From: Marmoricola sp. Leaf446
Lineage (GTDB): Bacteria > Actinomycetota > Actinomycetes > Propionibacteriales > Nocardioidaceae
NCBI RefSeq assembly: GCF_001424755.1
Contig: NZ_LMRF01000001.1
Span: forward strand, 1,298,205-1,362,204
Reading direction: 5' to 3'
DNA: 64,000 bases
The notes under the pieces are model-generated. The model saw only the letters and a program-made list of their open reading frames with translations, was not told the DNA's origin and ran no database searches. Positions within the stretch are counted from its first letter, which is position 1. Each line of letters opens with the position of its first letter. A program made the position numbers and the translations under genes. Below, piece by piece: positions 51,979 through 58,896 of the stretch.

Positions 51979-52979
51979 TGGGCACCGGACCCACGACCAG
52001 CACCGGCCCCGTCGTCGTGGTGGGCGCCGGCATCGCCGGCATCGCGTGCGCCCGCCGGCTGCGGACGGCCGGCCTCGACGTCCACGTGCTCGACCGCGGC
52101 CGTCGGGTCGGCGGCCGGATGGCGACCCGGACCGTGGCGGGCCGCCCGGTCGACACCGGGGCGTCCTACTTCACCGTCTCGGACCGCCGCTTCGCCGCCG
52201 TGGTGCGCGAGTGGCGCTCCTCGGGGCTGGCCCACGAGTGGACCGACCGGTTCCACGTGCTCGGCTACGGCGAGCCCGAGGTCAAGGAGGGTCCCGTGCG
52301 GTGGGGCACCGCGCGCGGCAGCCGCTCGCTGGTGGAGGACCTCGCCCGCGGCATCGACGTGCGGCCGCGGCAGGTCAGGACGGTCCGCCGCCGCTCCGGG
52401 GGCCTGGAGGTCGACGGGGTGCCTGCGGCCGCGGTCGTGCTGGCGATGCCCGACGCCCAGGCCCGCCGGCTGCTGGGCCAGGACCTGCACGAGGTCCGGG
52501 GCGTCCTGACCCGGGAGAGCGAGCCCGTGCTGGCGCTCACCGCGGCGTACGACGCGCGCACGTGGGACCGCGGGGAGCGCTTCGACGGCGCCTTCGTCAA
52601 CGGCAACGAGGTGCTGGCGTGGGTCGCCGACGACGGCCGCCGCCGCGGCGACGACGCGCCCGTGCTGGTGGCGCACTCCACGCCGGACTTCGCGGCCCGG
52701 CACCTGGGTGACCCGGCCGCGGCCGGCCCCGCGATGCTCGCGGCGCTGGGCCGCCACCTCGAGGTCGGCGACCCGGTGACGACCCGGGTGCAGCGGTGGT
52801 CGCTCGCGCGCCCGACCGGGCGGCGGCTGCCCACGCACCACCTCCGCGACGGGGTCGGCGTGTGCGGTGACGGCTGGGGTCCGGTCTCGAAGGTGGAGGG
52901 CGCCTGGATCTCCGGCGACGACCTCGGCACGGCCCTGGCCCGCGAGCTCCGGTCGGCTCGCGCGGGCCGCCCGGCCTAG
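51978..52979 (+). CDS. FAD-dependent amine-oxidase/renalase-like oxidoreductase
   Basis: A 333-aa flavoprotein. The dinucleotide-binding motif VVVVGAGIAGIACARRLRTAG (about residues 12-32) is followed by LDRGRRVGGRMATRTV and DTGASYFTVSD. The C-terminal GVGVCGDGWGPVSKVEGAWISGDDLGTALA completes the FAD site. Renalase-like bacterial proteins oxidise reduced nicotinamide isomers; the substrate here is unproven. It overlaps the transporter gene by one base and should be co-translated. Confidence 0.85.
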   Translation: MGTGPTTSTGPVVVVGAGIAGIACARRLRTAGLDVHVLDRGRRVGGRMATRTVAGRPVDTGASYFTVSDRRFAAVVREWRSSGLAHEWTDRFHVLGYGEPEVKEGPVRWGTARGSRSLVEDLARGIDVRPRQVRTVRRRSGGLEVDGVPAAAVVLAMPDAQARRLLGQDLHEVRGVLTRESEPVLALTAAYDARTWDRGERFDGAFVNGNEVLAWVADDGRRRGDDAPVLVAHSTPDFAARHLGDPAAAGPAMLAALGRHLEVGDPVTTRVQRWSLARPTGRRLPTHHLRDGVGVCGDGWGPVSKVEGAWISGDDLGTALARELRSARAGRPA

Positions 52980-53052
52980 AGCAGTTCCCGTCCCGCCGCA
53001 TGGCCGGGCGCGCTTCGGGCACGTAGGGACCTCACGACGAAACGGGGAACCC

Positions 53053-53373
53053 GTGTCACCGCTCCAGCTGGACGAGGTCTTCGAGGAGCCCCCGTCCGTG
53101 GTCAGCACGATCCTGTGCACCGCGATCGAAGCCGCCGGCTGGACGCTGGTCGGCGTCTGGGACGCCGGGCAACGGCTCGTCTGGACCGTCGACGACGACC
53201 AGCTCTCGACCCCGGCCACGATCCAGGCCGTGATCAGCGACCACGCCGACGGCGGCTCCCGGGTGCACGTCTCCTCCCTCGACCAGCTCTGGCGCGGCGA
53301 CGTGCAGGACCCGCGGCTGCGCAGCACACCGCGGCTCGACGACGCCGGGTCCGACGACCCCGGCACGCGCTGA
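53053..53373 (+). CDS. Hypothetical 106-aa protein
   Basis: A small soluble protein beginning VSPLQLDEVFEEPPSVVSTILCTAIEAAGWTLVGVWDAGQRLVW, with an alternating helix-strand pattern and a polar C-terminus. No family is recognised. The GTG at 53053 has GGGGAA 4-9 bases upstream. It is followed after 17 bases by the mismatch-glycosylase gene on the same strand. Confidence 0.6.
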   Translation: MSPLQLDEVFEEPPSVVSTILCTAIEAAGWTLVGVWDAGQRLVWTVDDDQLSTPATIQAVISDHADGGSRVHVSSLDQLWRGDVQDPRLRSTPRLDDAGSDDPGTR

Positions 53374-53390
53374 CGCAGGCGTCGGTCGCG

Positions 53391-53930
53391 GTGCACGTCC
53401 TGCCCGACGTCGTCGGCGACCGTCCGGTCGTGGTCTTCTGCGGCCGGGCCGGCGTGGACAGCTCCAAGGCGCGCGAGCACCGCTACGACGCGCCCGGCAA
53501 CCGGTTCTGGTCGCTGCTGCACGACAGCTCCCTCACCCCGCGGCTGCTCCGCGCCGACGAGGAGGCCGCGCTGCCGTCGTACGGCCTCGGCAGCACCGAC
53601 CTGGTCCGCACGGGCGAGGAGTGGACCCGGCCCTCGTCGTACGCCGTGGCGGAGCTGGTCGCCAAGGTCGAGGCGTGGCAGCCCGAGTGGCTGGCGTTCA
53701 CGAGCAAGACCGTGGCCGCGCTGGTGGCCCGTGCCGAGGGACGACGGCCGCCCGGGCTGGGCCCGCAGGAGTGGTACGTCGGTGGCGCCCAGGTGTTCGT
53801 GCTCCCGGGCACCAGCGGGGCCAACCAGCGCAAGGACTACGACGGCCGGGTGGACCGGCTGTCGTGGTTCGCCGAGCTCGCCGCGCTGGCCGGCCGCCCG
53901 GGGCTCAGCGGCGCTTGCGGTCCTTCTTGA
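53391..53930 (+). CDS. mug: Mismatch-specific uracil/thymine DNA glycosylase (Mug/TDG-like)
   Basis: A 179-aa UDG-superfamily enzyme. VVFCGRAGVDSSKAREHRYDAPGNRFWSLLHDSSLTPRLL (about residues 13-52) is the motif A-type region: the catalytic position is in GRAGVDS rather than the GINPS of E. coli Mug. GLGSTDLV and WLAFTSKTVAALVARAEG (about residue 105) follow, then VFVLPGTSGANQRKDY near the C-terminus. It should excise U or T from G:U/G:T mismatches. The GTG at 53391 is the first valid start. The last 26 bases overlap the convergent LapA-like gene. Confidence 0.85.
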   Translation: MHVLPDVVGDRPVVVFCGRAGVDSSKAREHRYDAPGNRFWSLLHDSSLTPRLLRADEEAALPSYGLGSTDLVRTGEEWTRPSSYAVAELVAKVEAWQPEWLAFTSKTVAALVARAEGRRPPGLGPQEWYVGGAQVFVLPGTSGANQRKDYDGRVDRLSWFAELAALAGRPGLSGACGPS

Positions 53931-54315
53931 CCCGCCGGCGCAGCTGCAGGATGCGCAGCGCCCCCGCCGAGGCGACCAGGAGCGCGCCCCCCGCGGCGGC
54001 GATCAGCAGCGTCGCCGACAGCGGTGCCTGGCCGGTCCAGCCGAAGTAGCTGACCTCCACCCGCTGGGTGTTCTGCAGGATGAAGACGGCGAGCAGGATC
54101 AGCACCACGATGAGCGCGACGGTGGCCGACCAGATGCCGCTCGTGCGCGAGCCGCGCAGCGGGTCCTTGCCGGACCCGGAGCCGGACCCGGAGCCGGACC
54201 CGGAGCCGGACCCGGACCCGGACCCGGGTCCCGTCGACCGGGTGGCGGGGGCCTCGTCGGTGGACGCGGAGGCGGGGGAGCCGGGCTCGGTGGGGGAAGG
54301 GTGCTCAGTGCTCAC
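53905..54315 (-). CDS. LapA-domain membrane protein with Ser-Gly repeat
   Basis: A 136-aa protein. The N-terminus is polar and contains a GSGSGSGSGSGSGSGSG run (about residues 31-49) encoded by 12-bp repeats. Two helices follow: SATVALIVVLILLAVFILQNTQRVEVSYFGW (about residues 63-93), with the LapA signature FILQNTQ, and APLSATLLIAAAGGALLVASAG, then a basic tail (RRRVKKDRKRR). LapA (DUF1049) proteins act in lipopolysaccharide assembly in E. coli; the role in Gram-positives is unclear. AGGAGCAGACC upstream supports the GTG at 54315. Confidence 0.85.
   Translation of the reverse strand: MSTEHPSPTEPGSPASASTDEAPATRSTGPGSGSGSGSGSGSGSGSGSGKDPLRGSRTSGIWSATVALIVVLILLAVFILQNTQRVEVSYFGWTGQAPLSATLLIAAAGGALLVASAGALRILQLRRRVKKDRKRR
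54171..54230. repeat. 12-bp tandem repeat inside the LapA gene
   Basis: CGGACCCGGAGC is repeated three times exactly (54171-54206), followed by one and then another diverged unit, and encodes the Ser-Gly run. Copy number could vary between strains. Confidence 0.75.
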
Positions 54316-54450
54316 GGTCTGCTCCTGCGTGGGTGGGTCGATCTCGGGTCGATCTCGCTCCCGGTGTCGTACCCGGGGAGCCGCCGGCCACGCGTGCGCC
54401 GGCACCCCAGCCTAGGAGGCCCGGCTGGGTCGGGGTGTCAGGATCGGCAC

Positions 54451-54909
54451 GTGTTCCTCCAGTGCTCGTGCGGCCAGCGTCACTGGGGCCGCTACGGCGC
54501 GGCGGGGCTGCTGCTGACCGACCCGGGGCGCACCGGTGTGCTGCTGCAGAAGCGCTCGGTGCACGTCCACAGCGGCGGCACCTGGAGCGTGCCGGGCGGC
54601 GCCATCGAGCGAGGCGAGGACCCGGTCGACGCGGCGCTGCGCGAGGCGCACGAGGAGGCGGGGCTGCGAGCCGGCGACCTGGCGGTCTCGCGCACCGTCG
54701 TGGGCACCGACCACGGCACCTGGTCCTACACCTACGTCATCGCCGAGGCGCCGCGCCCCGAGCTGGCCGAGCTGCGCAGCGCGGGCGCGACCAGCTGGGA
54801 GGCCGACCGCACCCTGTGGGTCGACCTCGACCGGGTCGGCTCCTACCGGCTCCACCCGGGCCTGCGCGAGGTGTGGCCGCGGCTGCGCGAGGAGCTGCTC
54901 CTGCCCTGA
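54451..54909 (+). CDS. Nudix hydrolase
   Basis: A 152-aa protein. The N-terminus FLQCSCGQRHWGRYGAAGLLL has a short Cys/His element. The Nudix box is GGAIERGEDPVDAALREAHEEAGL (about residues 48-71), fitting GX5EX7REUXEEXGU. The rest of the alpha/beta/alpha fold follows with HGTWSYTYVIAEA. It hydrolyses some nucleoside diphosphate linked to X; substrate unknown. The GTG at 54451 is the last start before the conserved core with no good upstream alternative. Confidence 0.85.
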   Translation: MFLQCSCGQRHWGRYGAAGLLLTDPGRTGVLLQKRSVHVHSGGTWSVPGGAIERGEDPVDAALREAHEEAGLRAGDLAVSRTVVGTDHGTWSYTYVIAEAPRPELAELRSAGATSWEADRTLWVDLDRVGSYRLHPGLREVWPRLREELLLP

Positions 54910-54970
54910 GGACGTCGGCTCCGAGGCGGGAGTTCATCTCGTCGTCGTGTCGAATACCCGCTAACTCCTA

Positions 54971-54985
54971 TCTACTTTGTAGACT
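54971..54985 (+). promoter_or_regulatory. Promoter of the first GT2 gene, with TCTAC-TTT-GTAGA palindrome
   Basis: TAGACT (54980-54985) is a TANNNT -10 box ending 7 nt before the ATG at 54993, predicting a leaderless mRNA. It overlaps the 13-bp palindrome TCTACTTTGTAGA. The same TGTAGACT octamer marks the promoter of the opposite operon at 60742-60749. Confidence 0.5.
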
Positions 54986-54992
54986 TTGGGGC

Positions 54993-55925
54993 ATGACCCG
55001 CACGAGCACCCTCGCGAGCCTCCCCGGAGCCACGTCCCCGGGCGCCCCCCGACCCCTCGCCGACGTCGGCGTCGTGGTCCTCACCCAGGGCCGCCGGCCC
55101 GACGAGCTGGCCGCCGGGCTGGCGGCCGTGCTGGGCCAGCAGGGCGTCACGTGCGACGTCGTCGTCGTGGGCAACGGCTGGGAGCCGACCGGCCTGCCTG
55201 ACGGGGTGCGCGGGGTCGCCCTGCCCGTCGACGACGGCATCCCGGCCGGTCGCAACGCCGGCGTGCCCCACGTCTCCGGCGGGCTGCTGCTGTTCCTCGA
55301 CGACGACGCCCGCCCCGCGGGGCCGGACTACCTCGCCCGTGCGGTCGACCTTTTCGCCGCCGACCCGGGACTGGGGCTGGTGCACCCGCGGGTCGAGGCG
55401 ACGTACGGCGAGGCGCCGACCCGCTGGGTGCCGCGGGTCCGCACCGGCGACCCGCGGCGCTCGTCGCCGGCCTTCGTGCTGTGGGAGGGCGCCACCGTCG
55501 TACGCCGGGACGCGCTGCTCGCCGCCGGTGGCTGGCCGGAGGTCTACCGCTACGCCCACGAGGGCATCGAGCTGGTCTGGCGGGTGTGGGACGCCGGGTT
55601 CAGCGTCCGCTACGTCGGTGACCTGGTCGCGCTGCACCCCCCGATCGACCCGGCCCGCCACGCGACGTACCACCGCTTCAACGCCCGCCACCGGGTGTGG
55701 CTGGCCCGTCGCAACCTGCGCTGGCCGTTCACCTGGGCCTACGTCGCGACCTGGACGCTGGTGCAGCTGCTCCGCTCGGTCGGGACCCCGCAGGGGCGCG
55801 CCTCGCTCCGACCGTGGACCGCCGGTTGGTGGGAGGGCTGGCGGGTCGACCCGGGCGGTCGCCGCCCGCTGCGCTGGCGCACCGTGTGGCGGATGACCCG
55901 TCTCGGCCGCCCGCCGGTGGTGTGA
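54993..55925 (+). CDS. GT2 family glycosyltransferase
   Basis: A 310-aa GT-A enzyme. VGVVVLTQGRRPDELAAGLAAVLGQQ begins the fold (about residue 25), VDDGIPAGRNAGVPHVSGGLLLFLDDDARP holds the metal-binding acidic triad (about residue 104), and ATVVRRDALLAAGGWPEVYRYAHEGIELVWRVWDAG contains the acceptor ED/E-x-W-type motif. A hydrophobic segment near residues 248-262 suggests membrane association. It is followed after one base by a second GT2 gene. Together with the pyruvyl-transferase-like proteins downstream on the other strand it forms a surface-polysaccharide locus. Confidence 0.87.
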   Translation: MTRTSTLASLPGATSPGAPRPLADVGVVVLTQGRRPDELAAGLAAVLGQQGVTCDVVVVGNGWEPTGLPDGVRGVALPVDDGIPAGRNAGVPHVSGGLLLFLDDDARPAGPDYLARAVDLFAADPGLGLVHPRVEATYGEAPTRWVPRVRTGDPRRSSPAFVLWEGATVVRRDALLAAGGWPEVYRYAHEGIELVWRVWDAGFSVRYVGDLVALHPPIDPARHATYHRFNARHRVWLARRNLRWPFTWAYVATWTLVQLLRSVGTPQGRASLRPWTAGWWEGWRVDPGGRRPLRWRTVWRMTRLGRPPVV

Positions 55926-55926
55926 G

Positions 55927-56976
55927 GTGACGACCTTCCTCCCGCAGCCGGTGGTGCCGGCCCAGCGCCGACCCGGTCCGGCCGGCACCGACGTCCTCAC
56001 CCCGCTGCCGGTCTCGGTGTTCATGGCGGTGCGCGACGAGCAGGCCGACCTGGCCGCCAGCGTGGCCCGGGTCCTCGAGCAGGACTACCCCGGCGAGCTC
56101 GAGGTCGTGCTCGCCGTCGCCCCCTCCACCGACGACACCTGGGGCGAGGCCCAGCGGCTGGCCGCCCGCGAGCCGCGGGTGCGCGTGGTGTGCAACCCCG
56201 CGGGCGCCACGCCGCACGGTCTCAACGCCGCGATCGCGCACGCGCGGCACGACGTGCTGGTGCGGGTCGACGGCCACGCCCACCTGCCGCCGGGCTACCT
56301 CGTCGACGTGGTCGCGCTGCTGGAGTCCACCGACGCCGCCAACGTCGGCGGCCGCATGGTGCCCGAGGGCGACACCCCGGTCTCGCAGGCCGTGGCCGTG
56401 ACCATGAGCTCGCGGCTGGGGATCGGCGGCGGGGCGTTCCACGTCGGCGGCGAGGCCGGGCCGCAGCCGACCGTCTACCTCGGTGCGTTCCGGCGCGCGG
56501 CGCTCGTCGGGGTCGGGGGATACGACGAGCACTTCCTGCGCGCCCAGGACTGGGAGCTCAACCACCGGCTGCGGCTCGCCGGGCACACGGTGTGGTTCGA
56601 CCCCGCGCTGGCCGTCACCTACCGGCCGCGGTCGAGCTGGCGCAGCTTCGCCCAGCAGCAGTTCCGCACCGGCGGCTGGCGGCGACGGGTCATCGAGACC
56701 CACCGCGGCACCGTCGACCCGCGCTACCTCGCGCCACCCGTCGCGGTGCTGGCGATCCTCGCCGGGCTGCTGGCCGGGCTGCTCGCCCCGGTGCTCGGCG
56801 CCTGGCTGGCGCTGGGCCTGCTGGTCCCGGCGGCCTACGTCGGCGGGGTCGCGGTGCTGGGCCTGGCCCTGGCCCGGGTGCGACGACTGCCGCGGGCGGT
56901 GGCGTGGCGGATGCCGCTGGCGCTGGCGGTGATGCACCTGTCGTGGGGGAGCGGGTTCGTGCTCCGGTCCCGCTGA
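55927..56976 (+). CDS. GT2 family glycosyltransferase (ExoA-like)
   Basis: A 349-aa enzyme. VSVFMAVRDEQADLAASVARVLEQDYPG (about residues 30-57) begins the GT-A domain, DVLVRVDGHAHLPPGYL contains the DxD-type VDGH, and DEHFLRAQDWELNHRLRLAGHTVWFDP (about residue 200) the ED/Q-D-W motif. RSFAQQQFRTGGWRRRV resembles the QxxRW acceptor motif. Two or three C-terminal helices (about residues 262-325) anchor it in the membrane. It resembles ExoA-type enzymes of exopolysaccharide assembly. The GTG start is one base after the preceding stop. Confidence 0.88.
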   Translation: MTTFLPQPVVPAQRRPGPAGTDVLTPLPVSVFMAVRDEQADLAASVARVLEQDYPGELEVVLAVAPSTDDTWGEAQRLAAREPRVRVVCNPAGATPHGLNAAIAHARHDVLVRVDGHAHLPPGYLVDVVALLESTDAANVGGRMVPEGDTPVSQAVAVTMSSRLGIGGGAFHVGGEAGPQPTVYLGAFRRAALVGVGGYDEHFLRAQDWELNHRLRLAGHTVWFDPALAVTYRPRSSWRSFAQQQFRTGGWRRRVIETHRGTVDPRYLAPPVAVLAILAGLLAGLLAPVLGAWLALGLLVPAAYVGGVAVLGLALARVRRLPRAVAWRMPLALAVMHLSWGSGFVLRSR

Positions 56977-57020
56977 CCGGGCCCGAACCGGCCCGATACG
57001 GCCCGCACGGTCCCGACGGG

Positions 57021-58892
57021 TCAGGCCGGCAGGTCGGCGGGCACGTCCCGGGCCACCAGCTCGACGGCGTCCTCGAGCCGCCGCTGCACGGCGTCGAGGA
57101 CCGCGGCGTCGACGACGCGGGTCTCCAGCAGGCTCTCCAGGTCGGTCCGGCGCAGGTCGGGGCCGAGCGGGTGCACGACGGGCTCGTCGAGACCAAGACC
57201 CAGGGCGAGGTCGCGCACCACGTGGGCGAGGTCGTCGCGCGGCTCCAGGGCGACCGTCGCGCAGGGCAGCGCGAGGGCCAGGCACAGGGCGAGCACGCCG
57301 GGGTCGCTGGTCACGACCCCGTCGTACGCCGTGAGGTCGGTCAGCAGTTCGGTCACGTCGTCGGGACGCGAGACCCGGGTGCTCACCTCGTCGACGCCGT
57401 CGGGGAGCGTGAGGGTCAGCCGGGACTGGCTGACGTGGCGGAGCAGCGCGAGGCGGCCGTGCGGGGCGGGGCGGGGCAGGGCGAGCAGCCGGCCGGCGAG
57501 CACCAGCGGGTCGCCGTACGCCGTGACGACAGGCCCGCCCGCGCGCCGCAGCGCCTCGGCGCTCAGCGGCCCGCGCACGCCGAGGTAGTGGGCGTCCGGG
57601 GCGGGACGTTCGTCGGGCCACGCCACCCCGGCCCCCACCACCACGCTGCTGCGCTGGGCGTGGGACAGCACCGACCCGGACACCAGCAGGTGCGGCCGCT
57701 CGGTGGCGACGGCGGGCTTCTGGTAGGTGACCGGGTGGCCACCGACGCGGCGCACCAGGAGCGGGGCGAGCCAGTTGTCGGCCGTGCCGGGGAAGGGGCG
57801 CGGCCACCACAGCACGGGCAGCGCCCCGGCGCGCTCGGCGGGGGCGGCGAGGTGGGCGAACGCCTCGGCTCCCTCCTGATCGTCGAGCTCCTGCTGCCGC
57901 GGGCGGGCCGTGGCGCGCAACCGGGCGGCGTACGCCTCGACCTGGGGGAGGTCCCCGCCCTGGCCCGCCTGGAGCATCTGCCGCACCAGCCGGGCACGGT
58001 GGGGGGTCGGGTTGGCGGGCGGCAGGTCGAACTCGGCGCGGGCGGCCTCGTCGTCGGCGTCCTCCTCGTCGTCCCCGTCGGTCTCGTCGTCCGGGTCGGG
58101 GTCCGCGTCCCCGCCCCGGCCGCCCGCGGTGAGCCGCGCCTCGACCCGGGCGAAGCGCATGGCGCTCGCGGAGAGGTGGCCGACCTGGCTGTACATCATC
58201 CGCAGCCCGATGAAGAGCACGATCGCGTCCGCCCCGGCGATCGACCCGGTCACGGCACGCAGCAGCACCAGGGCCAGGGCCAGGGCCATCGCGAGGCTGG
58301 CCAGCACCGCGCCGAGCTCGGCGTCGCGCAGCCGACGCCCCACCCGCTCGCCCACGCCGGTGGCGGTGTCGCGGCCCTCCGCGAGGTAGGCCAGCTGGCG
58401 GGCGAGCTGGCGGCGGTAGATCACGGCCACCAGCGCGAGCACGGCCGCGCCGATGCCGATGTTGACCACCCCGAACAGGGGGTCGAGCCAGACGAACAGC
58501 AGGCAGAACGCGACCACCTGGATCAGCGCGACGCTCGCGGTGGAGAGCTCGAAGGCGGACGCCCAGCTCCACGCCTCCTGGTGGCGGGGCCGGGCGGTCT
58601 GCGAGGACTCGAAGCCGCGCCGGAACACCCGTACCCGGTTGAGCCGGACCACGTGGTGCAGGGCCCGGCTGAGCGCAAAGGCCGCGAAGAAGCCCGCCCC
58701 GGCGAGGAGCAGCGCGGTGCGCCCGGTCTCCAGCCGCTCGGCGCCGTGCAGCACCAGCTGGGAGAACATCCGGGTGACGAGCAGCTCGGTGACCGGCAGC
58801 ATCGCCATCGTCAGCAGCAGCGCCGCGACCTCCAGGCGGCTGCGCCGCTCGGTGAACAGCCCGGTGAAGGCACCCAGGAGGTCGCGGAACAC
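57021..58892 (-). CDS. ABC-exporter-like membrane domain fused to a pyruvyl-transferase-like domain
   Basis: A 623-aa protein with an unusual architecture. Residues 1-250 contain about six helices arranged like an ABC exporter membrane domain (TELLVTRMFSQLVL, LIQVVAFCLLFVWLDPLFGVVNIGIGAAVLAL, GADAIVLFIGLRMMYSQVGHLSASAMRFARVEARL), but no ATP-binding domain follows. An acidic Gly/Asp/Glu linker (about 255-285) leads to a polysaccharide-pyruvyl-transferase-like domain (about 300-600) that aligns with the C-terminal domain of the neighbouring 596-aa protein. The SAMHVM segment of that paralogue is SDPGVL here, so the likely catalytic His is missing. GTG 58892 starts 4 bases after the upstream stop. 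Function is unknown; a sensor, anchor or scaffold for polysaccharide assembly is possible. Confidence 0.75.
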   Translation of the reverse strand: MFRDLLGAFTGLFTERRSRLEVAALLLTMAMLPVTELLVTRMFSQLVLHGAERLETGRTALLLAGAGFFAAFALSRALHHVVRLNRVRVFRRGFESSQTARPRHQEAWSWASAFELSTASVALIQVVAFCLLFVWLDPLFGVVNIGIGAAVLALVAVIYRRQLARQLAYLAEGRDTATGVGERVGRRLRDAELGAVLASLAMALALALVLLRAVTGSIAGADAIVLFIGLRMMYSQVGHLSASAMRFARVEARLTAGGRGGDADPDPDDETDGDDEEDADDEAARAEFDLPPANPTPHRARLVRQMLQAGQGGDLPQVEAYAARLRATARPRQQELDDQEGAEAFAHLAAPAERAGALPVLWWPRPFPGTADNWLAPLLVRRVGGHPVTYQKPAVATERPHLLVSGSVLSHAQRSSVVVGAGVAWPDERPAPDAHYLGVRGPLSAEALRRAGGPVVTAYGDPLVLAGRLLALPRPAPHGRLALLRHVSQSRLTLTLPDGVDEVSTRVSRPDDVTELLTDLTAYDGVVTSDPGVLALCLALALPCATVALEPRDDLAHVVRDLALGLGLDEPVVHPLGPDLRRTDLESLLETRVVDAAVLDAVQRRLEDAVELVARDVPADLPA

Positions 58893-58896
58893 GCGC

